From the NCBI GenBank assembly GCA_034769895.1, contig CM068374.1, positions 353,634,302 to 353,698,301 of the forward strand: 64,000 bases of DNA, given 5' to 3'. The position numbers and the translations under genes are program-made. The notes beneath the pieces are model-generated. The model saw only the letters and a list, made by a program, of their open reading frames with translations, made no database searches and had not been told where the DNA came from. This document shows, in pieces, positions 12,026 to 23,759 of this stretch (its first letter is position 1; each line of letters begins with the position of its first letter). The stretch comes from Magicicada septendecula. Lineage: Eukaryota; Arthropoda; Insecta; Hemiptera; Cicadidae.

Positions 12026-14921
12026 TATAAATATAAGTTAGGGAATTAATAATCCACACAACCTAATAAATAGTGATGAATATAACCAAAATTAGTAAAC
12101 ATACCCTAAGGCAAATCAAGGCCACAATTAATTACCCAAACAGTGATCATTTGTGAAGGGAAATAAAATTAACCATTGTAATCAGTAAACCCCATGATGG
12201 TACTAATATCTAAAACAACCAGTGAATAGTTAAGTGAGTGAAAGAAGGAGAATACTAAATTAAAGTGGTAACATGTAGTGAGTGCATGTTACACTTAGCA
12301 AGTGAAAGTGTAAAAGTTAAAAACCTTCTAGGAAGGAAAAAGTGCAATTGGTGAACTTCAAAAGTGTTCTAATTAGTGAACTATGTTAGAATAGCAGGAA
12401 GACCAATGACAAACCTTGTGTTAGTAAGTAAGAAGAACTTATTATGATGTAATTAGATCAAGCTATAGATAATAAGAATTATTGGATAAGGTAGAGTTTA
12501 AGGCATTTGGAACGAAGGACAGACCAGAAAAGATAGACACTTTTGCTAGTGAAGGAATGGAGGAATAGTATATATTGTGTAAAGTATAAATTGATGTTAG
12601 CATAATAAGGATGTTGTTACTGTTTTAAAGAACCCATTATAATGTAATGAATTGTTAACTGAACCAGATAGTAGAAGGGAGCAGTAAGATAGTTAGAAGT
12701 TATTTCAGGCTTGAACCTGTAAAAAATGTTTATTACTATAATAAGAGGTGGAGTTAGGAACACCGATGTTTATTGCTTGTTTCGTTTTAAAAATTGTGTT
12801 AGAACTACCAAATGTAAAGGTAATATGTTACTGAGAAATGTTAGATAGGAGTAGAGTAAAATCTAGGCTCTAGGCCTAACTGTTAAATAAGAATTTAGTA
12901 GATTTGAGAACAAATAATAGTCCAATATTGAAGCAGAGTATACCAAATGGTTAAACAAATTAAGTGAGTAGTCCTAATACCAAAATATATGAATAACAAC
13001 CAATTTTGAATAAAATATATGTAAAATATAAATATGAAAAATAATAAAAATGTAATTAGCTATTCAAAGGTAACCATGAGGGGTATCAAAATGATCATCA
13101 TGAAAAATTATGAACAATGGTACTCATGTAATAACTCTAGCTATTAATATAAGATAGAAATCTTCATTTGAAGATATTTTGGTAAAATTAGACTAAAAAA
13201 GACGTTAAAACATAACAATGACTTAAGTTAATGACCAATGAGACTTAGCATAATTTATTAGGTAACCATAGCAACCAGAAATTTATTGCCAAAAAACCGT
13301 TAGATTTTCGTTATTGTATTATTGACCGACGCCGAGAGTGGATCGAGTAGCTCTCACACCAAAATTTTATTACTAATAAGTGAATTTTGACTTAAATTAA
13401 ACCGAAGGAAGATCAGAACAACAGCCCAGGGAATCCTGAATAAGATTTTGTGTATTAAATTTATCCACAAACCGTACTTATCCAAGGAAGCCAAGAAGAC
13501 GCCGCGAAGAAGAGACGACGACGGATCCCGAAGGAAGATCATAAGGACATATATCAACTGAAGAAGATGGACAATCACAGAAGGAGTATGAGGCCAGAGT
13601 CTACGAGGAAAACCGTCTGGACGAGATAAATAAAATTCTGAAGAATAGAAGGAGACGGCATCGCAGGATCTATCCGGAAGAAGAAGACGACATAGCAGGA
13701 TCTTCAGCGGAAAATCGATGAGTATAAACATAATCCCATTACACGAATTCTAAATTTTTTGATCAAATTAATAAATAACTATTTCACTTCACTGATCACT
13801 ATTCCGATTTAGAACTGAATGCATTGATAAAATCACTATTTGAACTTTAATCAGTTAATAATTATTAAAATCAAAATACAATAAATAATTAATAAACCTT
13901 TCTAATAGACGAAACTTAACCAAAAATTTTACTAAGTTTCATTGGTAATTACTTACTTGAATGTGTTAAGATATTAATTTTTTTGTGTAACTAGTATTAA
14001 GGATTGTTATAAATTTGTGTGTCTTAGCCATAGGTAAATATTTCTGTAGCCAAAAGGACTTATTAGCACCCCTGAGTAAAAACATTTTAATTGTAAACTA
14101 ACGTTAAGACGATTTGTGTACAAAAACATAGGAACTGACTACCAACTGAACAAGTGTAATAGCCGGTGCAAAAAATGAATTTAATGTATCACAAGGTAAT
14201 TGAAATCTACTAAAGTGTCAATAAATATTCTCATTCTGCAACTCTGTATGTTTGATTCAAATAATTTACGATAATAAATAAGAGTTTATTGAAGTGAAAG
14301 CGTCAAAGCAAGACGTTAGCCAAGTCGACACTGCAGAAAGGCCAATCAGGTGGCGAGGCGGCAACATTCGAATCAAATGGAGAGAGATACGGTTTACCCG
14401 TAAATGGTAAGAGCAGATACAATTTGACTTACTACACACAAATAACACTAATTATTAATTTTTACAACCCACGTAAACATTTTCATTACAAAGTGACGAT
14501 CACGACAGTGGGGTTTTTCGTCTCTGTCAGAAGGACGATACTGTACGATACGAAATTATTAAATACAAACAACCCCCCACATAAAGAGTTAAGTTACAAA
14601 GTGGCTTCCATCGCGGGGCTTGAACAATAGCGGCCACATAAAGATATTTTACAATATATACAAAATTAGAAGGAACAAACTACTTGAATGTCTTAGTACA
14701 ATCCAGTTGTTTTCCAATTAGTTTTCAGGTTTCAGTTTGAAAGAAGACACTGAAAAGGTTTAGTAAAAATTGTAAACAATGACTATCTACATTACGGACA
14801 AGAAAGTCAACATCGTTGTAATATAATGATTACAATTTTTGAAAATTATACATTTGCACCTTAATTACAATTTTTTGAAGCAATCGAAAAACTGACATTG
14901 TTATTAACAAAAAATTGATGA

Positions 14922-15240
14922 AGATTCTGTAGAAGAATATTAAGAAATCCATGCCGTTTAAGAGAACCTGATGTGGTCACCTTTATTAAATTAAAAAATT
15001 AGAATGGGCTGGACACATTTTACATGTTTGTGAAAGCAGAGTTATTAAGAAGATATTTAATGCAAAGCCAAAAGGTAAAAGAAAAGTTGGAAGGCAAAAA
15101 CTGAGATGGAGGAACGGGGTGAATCAGGGCATCAGTACTCTTGGAATTGGAAACTGGAAGAATATGGCTACGAATACAGCAGAATGGTGAAATCTTCTGA
15201 AAAAGGCCAGGGCCCACAAAAGGCTGTCAAGCCAGTGGTG
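14922..15240 (+). mobile_element. Non-LTR retrotransposon reverse transcriptase C-terminal fragment
   Basis: The main frame (14999-15190) reads LEWAGHILHVCESRVIKK, then GKRKVGRQKLRW, then LGIGNWKNMATNTAEW before a stop. This is the familiar tail of insect endonuclease/reverse-transcriptase elements (RWAGH...R...K...G.R..GRP..RW......L....W...A.DR..W). Just upstream the frame shifts by one (DVVTFIKLK). Further on, KKARAHK corresponds to the EAxAH block of the same tail. Everything 5' of this is missing, which is usual for 5'-truncated copies. No poly-A tail or target duplication was identified. Confidence 0.7.
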
Positions 15241-16055
15241 ATGATTTTTAAGAGGACAGGAGTTGCAGAAGAGATACTTATGCACAAATAACAATACTAC
15301 AATTTATAAATTCAGTTTCAAGTGCTCACAAACTTGTATGATTTCACAATAATATTTCTTGCCATGCTAAGTGTTATTCATTGTCGTCAGAAACAATTCA
15401 CCATGTGTATGTTTAAATCACTATACACAATCCCAATCTACATTTAATTCTGACACCAGCTGTTTCATCCATCTACAACGAGACGTCCTAGATGTCACAG
15501 CTGTGAGACTACAGTAAAATTATAATGCGTATAAACTTTTGTAGTGCCACCAAAAAAATTGTACATAACTTAATATGTATTTAAATAACATAAAATTTCA
15601 GTAAATTAAAATGATAAAACTCATTATGTGATTTACATATCATTGCAAAGTTTAAAGTTATATGACATAGAGAAGAATGGCTGTCGTTATACAATTTTTA
15701 TCAATAAACATTAAACATAAAAAAATTCAATTGCTATTGAAAGAATTCAAATTTTACATTGGTTATTGCTAGAAGTATCAGATAAACGCGTCAGTTTTTC
15801 CTGAACTGTGTGGAAATGTATTTTCAGCTACTAAAATAATTTTTTTTTAAACCGCTTTAATTTTTCAAAAAATTGTCTTAATTGAAATATGTCCATAAAT
15901 CAAACAGAAAAAAACGATGATATTCTGACCTTTGATTCAAACTTGGTTTAGGGCCCCTGTATCCAATGTTTATACGCAAGTAGCTGATATTGTTAAAAAA
16001 AAAGAGTTTAGTGACTGGGTTATATGTTTTGTAAGCGTCTCAAAATACTACTCAC

Positions 16056-16234
16056 CTAGACATATCCTTGGCTATGCATCTTGTAATACCTTCTAAGCCA
16101 AGCTTGCTTGCTGCATAGGGTGAGTAACCGGCATAACCTCTGTGGCCCACCATACTTACAATGTTCACAATGGACCCGGGTAATTTACTGTGTATTAATT
16201 CTTTGCATACTTCTTGTGTAACAAAGAACGTCCC
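16056..16234 (-). CDS. HSD17B8: Dehydrogenase gene, catalytic exon (Ser and YxxxK)
   Basis: The 179-nt exon follows acceptor AACTTGCAG and ends at donor GTGAGT. It starts in phase 0 after NLK of the previous exon and reads GTFFVTQEVCKELI, then GSIVNIVSMVG, then GYSPYAASKLGLEGITR. Ser of IVSMVG and Tyr/Lys of YAASK are the catalytic triad residues of short-chain dehydrogenases; Asn of the tetrad is in the preceding exon. The residues around them match HSD17B8 (17-beta-dehydrogenase 8, also a subunit with CBR4 of mitochondrial 3-ketoacyl-ACP reductase) better than other family members I know. No lesion is seen, so this looks like a functional host gene. CBR4-like or FabG-like naming remains possible. 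Confidence 0.9.
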
Positions 16235-16970
16235 CTGCAAGTTTTTCTTCATTACTACTGTATAAAATAAATTCACATAATGGAAAGTATGAAAACATAT
16301 TTTTTAAGTATCTTATATATAAAAGAATTGTAAAGATGTTCGAAAAAATATTTTGGATTCACTTCTTTTACTTTATTGTATATTCGCTGAGTTTGCAAAC
16401 AATAACTTCTTGTGCAAATAATAAACGTTTGCACAACTTCTTGTCTACAGAATGGTTTCACAGAACCTTACTTAATGGATTAATTAGATGGACAAAAAAC
16501 TGTCAACAGGTACGTGATAAGTTTGTGCAAAATCCAAGAGAGGGCACTACTGAACTAATATGGTTGGTCCTCTCACATCTAGCTTGCTTCAAAGGTGTGC
16601 ATGTCGGATCGTACCTCTTTAATTTGCAGTCATTTTAGTGAGTCAACTCTTGTCATTTCTTACACAGTGGAAAAATATTAGTTCTGTATGTTGATAAGAA
16701 ATAATTTTTTAATTGGCAAACCTGACAGCAGAAATGAAGTCTAGGCTTGATAAATATTACGGCAAGTCTGGGCTCACAAGTAACGATTTATAAGTGTTTG
16801 CCTATTTTAATTGAATCCAAACAAGCACAAGTTAGGCATTGCCATCTACTAATTACATAAGAAATTATTGAAAACATACATGATATACTGACAAAGGATA
16901 AAGTGTATTACATTTCTAAGTGTTTTGCCAAACTCAGAGTGCACATGTGATACTTTGTATTAAAATTTAG

Positions 16971-17386
16971 TAATTAAACTTTAAAGTTTTTACCTTAATC
17001 CGTCTATGTGACCGCTTAATTTTTCTTCTTTGTCTTCTTACACGTTTCGGATTGTGTTAATCCATCACCAGAGATTAAAAAATTCATCGGTTAAGACTTC
17101 GTTAAACCAGGCAGTACGTCGCTAACCAGTATTGAGTGCACACTCACATCCGCGTACGTCGCTGTGTTTGTGGACTATATTTTTAAATGTCTTTTAGTGT
17201 AACTTTTAATGTTTAACGAAGTCTTAACCGACGAATTTTTTAATCTCTGATGATGGATTAACACAATCCGAAACGCGTAAGAAGACAAAGAAAAAAAATT
17301 AAGCGGTCACATAGACGGATTAAGGTAAAAACTTTAAAGTTTAATTATAATAATTGTGACACGGATACCAATACAATGACTTTAAA
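16971..17386. mobile_element. 416-bp foldback element with hammerhead-like arms, 12-bp target duplication
   Basis: Inverted arms 16971-17107 and 17211-17347 (about 137 bp, few mismatches) flank a loop of about 100 bp, with a 39-bp tail after the right arm. ATTAAAATTTAG occurs at 16959-16970 and again at 17387-17398, so the insert is bounded by a 12-bp duplication. Removing it joins mariner sequence in a single frame (FVLKFR, stop, RKLSAR). Each arm carries the hammerhead-like core: CTGATGA 17247-17253 with GAAA 17270-17273 on plus, and CTGGTGA 17071-17065 on minus. A variable-length duplication suits retro-insertion (Penelope-like or retrozyme-like) better than a cut-and-paste MITE. Confidence 0.75.
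17247..17273 (+). ncRNA. Hammerhead-ribozyme-like core (right arm of foldback)
   Basis: CTGATGA, extra T, stem GGATT, loop AACAC, stem AATCC, GAAACG. The mirror copy in the left arm (minus strand, 17071-17045) has CTGGTGA, so only one of the two has the consensus box. Confidence 0.4.
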
Positions 17387-17759
17387 ATTAAAATTTAGAT
17401 AGAGAAAGCTGTCAGCAAGGGTGGTGCCACGTTCACTAACAACCATTCAAAACATGAATGAATTAAGATTTCAAAGCCCAATTTAGAACTGTTTCAACTG
17501 AAGAAACTTGGATACATCACTTTCAACCAGAAAAGAAATATCAGTCAAAACAGAAAAAAGGTCAATAAAGCAAGCACGCCTGCACCACAAGAAGTGAAAA
17601 CAGTTCCATCAGCACGATAAGTTATAGACTACTTTTTAGGATGCCCATACCGTATTCTTTATTGACTACTTCAAAAAGGACAAAACAATCATAGGAGAGC
17701 ACTATGAATCTTTACTGGGTTGTTTAAATACTGAAATTAATTAAGTCAAAAAGGCCATA

Positions 17760-19358
17760 TAACCTCTTCTCTTGAGTTATAACAGAGGGAACCCAAAGTA
17801 ATTGAATCTGCCAATTACCTCAGGCTGCCTTATTCGGGACGAGCTGAAATTAAAACAGAACAACACACAGTAAATATAAAAGGAATCAGGGAAGGGAAAA
17901 CTGTTGATTTATGTACTCAGTATATGTGTGCAACAAGAAGATTTCCCTTTATTAAACATTTAAAAAAAACAAATGACGTTTACTCAAAAGACAGATCCCA
18001 TTACATTATTAATTAAATTATTAAATTATTTAAATTGCTTTATATAGACTGTGGGATCACAACAAATTATATTTAGCTTTTCCCCGGATCCGGGTAACCA
18101 TTGGTATTTAGTCTTTAAACTTTTAATTATATTCAATTCAAGATAATAGCTTGCAAGACTGTTACTTTTACTTTTACTTTTAAGTTTCATTATTATTCCA
18201 TTTGAAGAATGGTATTAATTATACTACGTTACGTTAAAATCTAAACTGTTACAATTTGTAAGAAGCCTGAATAGTTACAATTAAATTCTTAGATTTAAAT
18301 TTTTATATTCTTATAAAGTCAATCGTCTATGAAAGTCTCTTTAAGAGAGTATTGTGTTACAATTACTATTATTATTATTCCTCGATAGACGTGCTATCGA
18401 GTCACCTTTAATTTGGGATGTAAAAATCTCCTCCATATGGTTACATCTTGGGAATCCGAAGAGCGTCGTCCTTGTCTAGGTCTGGTCTCGGTTGTTCACG
18501 GCTTAAACGTCTGCAGGATAGAGTGGGCCTTCTACACAGGTACTCGTTGATTCTCAGATGTCTCGAACTGCATTATCGGTCGGGTCTACTAGAGTTGTAA
18601 TTCTGATGATTCATGTCTCCAGGTAGGATGTTGTGAAGAGTCGTCAATCGGAGAAGATAGCTGTTATAGTTATTAACACTCGTACTATCGGTTGTCACAT
18701 ATTTCTTCTTGTTACAACGTTTTTTAATTTTTCTTTTTCTTAATGTTACATATTACACTCTTTTGTAGCAGTTAGTAAAATACATAAGAATTATTCCAAA
18801 CTAATAACCAATCACATAACATTTCAACAGAGCATTTTGCTCGTGCGTGTGCACTGCTTGGAGTCGTCATTGTGAGAGAGATATTTTTCGTACGCTACCA
18901 CTGGTACAGGACAATAGGTAGTGGGGTGTTTATTCCGCGAGAATATAGTCCCGGTCTCTCTCTAAATAAAACTTTTTATTTATACAAACTATCGCTAGAT
19001 AAAAATACATCATTTAAATTAGTTGTTTTCGTGACTATCTGTGTCTTCAGATTCCTTAATTATTAACATTATTTTTCTATATTATTTTAATTACAGAAGA
19101 CTCGGTAAACATGTCGAGTCCGGTATCAACAGGTAGGCGCCTGATAACAAGCAAAGGGTTAAATGCGACAATAATAATTATTTACAATATGTCTTTTCTT
19201 TACCGTTTCTTTGCCCTCATTAATTACTACTTCCATTCACACTTAGTACCTACATGTTTTTTATTATCATTGTGAGATTTAAATGGTTAGTTGTTCGCAA
19301 CTTAAAATTTTTTTTATATTTCTTTATTTTTATAATTGTCACAATTTAAATCGTCACA
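17760..19358. repeat. Left LTR (1599 bp)
   Basis: Same length as the right copy, with roughly a dozen differences, pointing to recent insertion. Contains AATAAA (near 18965) and a mini-exon-like segment with ATG at about 19110 between AATTACAG and GTAGGC. Confidence 0.9.
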
Positions 19359-21157
19359 TACTCCGCCTCTTAACCAACACCGACTCCGGAAAATTTGGTT
19401 AGGTACGTACCGAGAGTATGCTTGGGGAGTACAGTGTGAAATTTCTTATTATTATCATTATTTATTATTATTCTCTTTTATTATTATTAGTGCACAGTTT
19501 GTTGTTTTAAATTCTCTTTAAATGATCTAGTTCTCATTTAAATGTTCCTCCTCTGTGAAATTCCCTTTTTCTCACTTCTTACAGTACTAACTTATAATAC
19601 TAATTTCCCTAATTTCAGCAACTCACAATATCGTGGCCCGACTGACATCAGCTTACTCTAACACTACAGGTTAGCTTTCAGCATTCATAAATGATCTCTT
19701 GGCTCTCTTGGCTCATCATTATCCTTTTCAGCCGGCGCCGTTGTGACTCGTTACTTAACATGTATATAATTCTATCTTGATTATACACCGGTATATAATT
19801 CTATCTTGATTATATACCATAGACTTACTTTTAAATAATCCAAAGAGGGTCTCATACTACACTCTTGATTATAGTTACTTGGAGAGAAGCGGAATTTCAC
19901 GAGGATACTTCTCTTTTAACTCTTTAACAATAACCAGACAAACTATGCGGAAGGGGGACACTTTACACACTGCATAGTATTTCACACGCGGTGGCATTCA
20001 TTGTTTAGGGAGTGCTACCGTTTATACAATAGAGAGGGTGGCTGCTTAGTACAATCCTGAACACGCATTATTTCTTCTAACTGGCCACCACAACTGGGGT
20101 GCTTACTAATCTACGTTACTTGTATTATTATTATTCCTTTCTCTTACTTCTACGCTACACTTCACACAATTAGTTTAAATCAAGAATTAATTAGCCTTAT
20201 TATTTAAACAATTATTATTCTCTTTATTCTGATTTACTTTCTTTATAATTTATTAATTACTTTGGAGCATTTACGAAACGCACCTAGAATTATTTACCAT
20301 CTACTACCATATTATTTAGAATACTCTTTATTTACTTTGTTTTGGGACTTGGGGTATAATACTTTATCTAACAAGGGAGGGTTAACTAAGTCATTTATTT
20401 CTTATTATTTACTTTACTCAGATTTAAGAAACTTCGTTTTTATTTGTTTAGCTCGGTTGTTTACTTCGGGAATCATCTTTTCATAAAATTAATTAGTACA
20501 CTTGTTTTGATTAGTCAGTAGTTTATATAACTCATCGTGTCAATAGAAACACGAATTACACATTTATTAATAAACAATTAAAATGAGATGACAAAGGTTG
20601 TCATTTTACATAGGTAGAGAGAGAGAAATCTCACACATGCTTACAGATGCGTACGGCAAAAGGGGGAATCCGCGGCAACGACACACAGGAAAGGACACGC
20701 TACTAATAACAATAGAGCTAACGCAGAAGGTGAAGTGAGAGTTTAATTCCGCGATGGGGGAGTCTCACAATGACAATCTACACACTTACAGGAGTGGACA
20801 AGAAATCAACCGGTCTGATATTGTTTACAAACAGACGTGTTGTTGAATGAGCTTTTGACAAGCACATACCTGATGTTATATCGAATACACGGGGCGTCTT
20901 TAGTCAATATTATGTTCATTACTATATCTAAATAATAATTAAAATTACCTATTTACAAAACTATTATAATAACTATTATCATTTAATTTTATTTAAGATT
21001 TTAGACACATTTAAAGTACATGAGTAAATAAATCAACAGATTACGGTCTGGGTTAATAGGCACAATTACTGCTTAATAACACAAGTCACAAAATAACTTT
21101 TTTTTTTTTTTTAATTAGCAGCAAAATTTTAACTAATTAGCAGAGTGGCGCAATTTA
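19359..21157. other. Internal region of the 5.0-kb LTR element
   Basis: Non-coding in the usual sense. It holds two segments flanked by good splice signals on the plus strand (19620-19670 and from 19733), described in the findings, and otherwise AT-rich sequence with no Gag or Pol similarity. Confidence 0.6.
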
Positions 21158-22756
21158 TGACCTCTTCTCTTGAGTTATAACAGAGGGAACCCAAAGTAAT
21201 TGAATCTGCCAATTACCTCAGGCTGCCTTATTCGGGACGAGCTGAAATTAAAACAGAACAACACACAGTAAATATAAAAGGAATCAGGGAAGGGAAAACT
21301 GTTGATTTATGTACTCAGTATATGTGTGCAACAAGAAGATTTCCCTTTATTAAACATTTAAAAAAAACAAATGACGTTTACTCAAAAGACAGATCCCATT
21401 ACATCATTAATTAAATTATTAAATTATTTAAATTGCTTTATATAGACTGTGGGATCACAACAAATTATATTTAGCTTTTCCCCGGATCCGGGTAACCATT
21501 GGTATTTAGTCTTTAAACTTTTAATTATATTCAATTCAAGATAATAGCTTGCAAGACTGTTACTTTTACTTTTACTTTTAAGTTTCATTATTATTCCATT
21601 TGAAGAATGGTATTAATTATACTACGTTACGTTAAAATCTAAACTGTTACAATTTGTAAGAAGCCTGAATAGTTACAATTAAATTCTTAGATTTAAATTT
21701 TTATATTCTTATAAAGTCAATCGTCTCTGAAAGTCTCTTTAAGAGAGTATTGTGTTACAATTACTATTATTATTATTCCTCGATAGACGTGCTATCGAGT
21801 CACCTTTAATTTGGGATGTAGAAATCTCCTCCATACGGTTACATCTTGGGAATCCGAAGAGCGTCGTCCTTGTCTAGGTCTGGTCTCAGTTGTTCACGGC
21901 TTAAACGTCTGCAGGATAGAGTGGGCCTTCTACACAGGTACTCGTTGATTCTCAGATGTCTCGAACTGCATTATCGGTCGGGTCTACTAGAGTTGTAATT
22001 CTGATGGTTCATGTCTCCAGGTAGGATGTTGTGAAGAGTCGTCAATCGGAGAAGATAGCTGTTATAGTTATTAACACTCGTACTATCGGTTGTCACATAT
22101 TTCTTCTTGTTACAACGTTTTTTAATTTTTCTTTTTCTTAACGTTACATATTACACTCTTTTGTAGCAGTTAGTAAAATACATAAGAATTATTCCAAACT
22201 AATAACCAATCACATAACATTTCAACAGAGCATTTTGCTCGTGCGTGTGCACTGCTTGGAGTCGTCATTGCGAGAGAGAGATTTTTCGTACGCTACCACT
22301 GGTACAGGACAATAGGTAGTGGGGTGTTTATTCCGCGAGAATATAGTCCCGGTCTCTCTCTAAATAAAACTTTTTATATATACAAACTATCGCTAGATAA
22401 AAATACATCATTTAAATTAGTTGTTTTCGTGACTATCTGTGTCTTCAGATTCCTTAATTATTAACATTATTTTTCTATATTATTTTAATTACAGAAGACT
22501 CGGTAAACATGTCGAGTCCGGTATCAACAGGTAGGCGCCTGATAACAAGCAAAGGGTTAAATGCGACAATAATAATTATTTACAATATGTCTTTTCTTTA
22601 CCGTTTCTTTGCCCTCATTAATTACTACTTCCATTCACACTTAGTACCTACATGTTTTTTATTATCATTGTGAGATTTAAATGGTTAGTTGTTCGCAACT
22701 TAAAATTTTTTTTTTATTTCTTTATTTTTATAATTCTCACAATTTAAATCGTCACA
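21158..22756. repeat. Right LTR (1599 bp)
   Basis: Near-identical to the left LTR. It keeps the TG start lost in the other copy. Followed directly by GCCACA and then mariner sequence. Confidence 0.9.
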
Positions 22757-23759
22757 GCCACATCTAGTAAAAAAAATTCACCATGACAATGCTCCAGCTT
22801 ATAGATTTGTGACAGTGGTGGCAAAACTGATAGAATGCACTACTCTCTAAATTTTCAAGATTTGGCTGCCTTGGACTATTTCTTGTTACCAAATATAAAA
22901 AGATTTCTTGCAGGCAGTGGCGGCTCGTACAGGGAGGGCAAAGGGCACAGCCCTCCCACTAAATTTGCAAATTAAACTTGTCAATAATATAACTACAGTA
23001 TAATGTGTAGTATCCTTATGTGCTAGATATTTTTGGGGTGACAAATAGCGATCACCCAATGTTTTCGGCATGGTCCCGCAGCCAGACGCTTTTACGACAG
23101 CCCTCCCTGCATAGGCGGGTCTTGTGGGGAGCAGGGAAATGTGTACACATGTCTATGCTTTTAAATTAGTGGCAGCCATTATAGGGAGGGCTCTGCCTGG
23201 TGTCTGATTTTTCGGCTCTTTTCATAGAGAACCGGAGCGTTGTTCAAAACTTCTCTGTTGCTTTTTAAGTGGATATATTTTCTCTTGTGTTTTATATAGT
23301 TTGATTGTGTTCTTGTTGTATTTTTTGTGTAAACGTACCAGTAATGTTCTAATAATTTATTCTTTATTAGGCAGTGTATTCTGTGTAAGATAGTGTTTTT
23401 GTCAAACTTTGTGTACATAAACGTGTAACTTGTTCTGTGTAGGCCTGAGCCTGTGTTCTGTGCGTATTTGTTAGAAACGAAAAAAATGGCTATGAATTCA
23501 GTAAGTAATATTAAACGTGTGATTATTACAACTTCACTTACTTAGGAAAAGAAAATAGAACTAAAAAAATTAGGGCCACCAAAACCCAATTTAGATATCA
23601 CACAACAAAATTATAAAATGGATAGGCCACCATCAAGTAAAAAAATTACACAAGAAAATTTAATAGAAACTGTTACTTACATGCTGATTGGATATGTGGA
23701 TGTGAGGTGATGAATTCCTTATTTTGTTATGTATTTTGGTGATGAACCTAAACAGTGAT

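Larger units (their letters stand above)
11310..16055 (-). other. Intron of the dehydrogenase gene
   Basis: A 4.7-kb intron between donor GTGAGT (16055-16050) and the acceptor above 11309. Contents: a perfect 53-bp palindrome (11861-12025) and a non-LTR tail (14922-15240). Between 12026 and 14920 I recognise no gene. A purine-rich GAAGAAGA stretch at 13490-13720 has one open run of about 57 acidic/basic codons, which I cannot assign. The sequence TGTATTATTGACCGA occurs both in the palindrome arm and at about 13314. Confidence 0.75.
17760..22756. mobile_element. Non-autonomous LTR element, 5.0 kb
   Basis: Two direct repeats of 1599 bp (17760-19358 and 21158-22756) are about 99 percent identical by eye and bound a 1.8-kb internal region without any long frame. 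The left copy starts TAACCTC where the right starts TGACCTC; both end CGTCACA. Flanks GCCATA (left) and GCCACA (right) are a 6-bp duplication with one mismatch. Orientation is unsettled. A purine tract AAGAGGCGGAG (minus strand, beside the left LTR) and TTGCGCC (minus strand, beside the right LTR) favour minus, while splice-like exons favour plus. It interrupts mariner coding sequence and must be mobilised by proteins from elsewhere. Confidence 0.85.

Noticed and set aside
13354-13731. 125-codon minus-strand frame
   Set aside because: Antisense of a purine-rich GAAGAAGA stretch; the product has no recognisable motif. The plus-strand open run there is equally unassigned.
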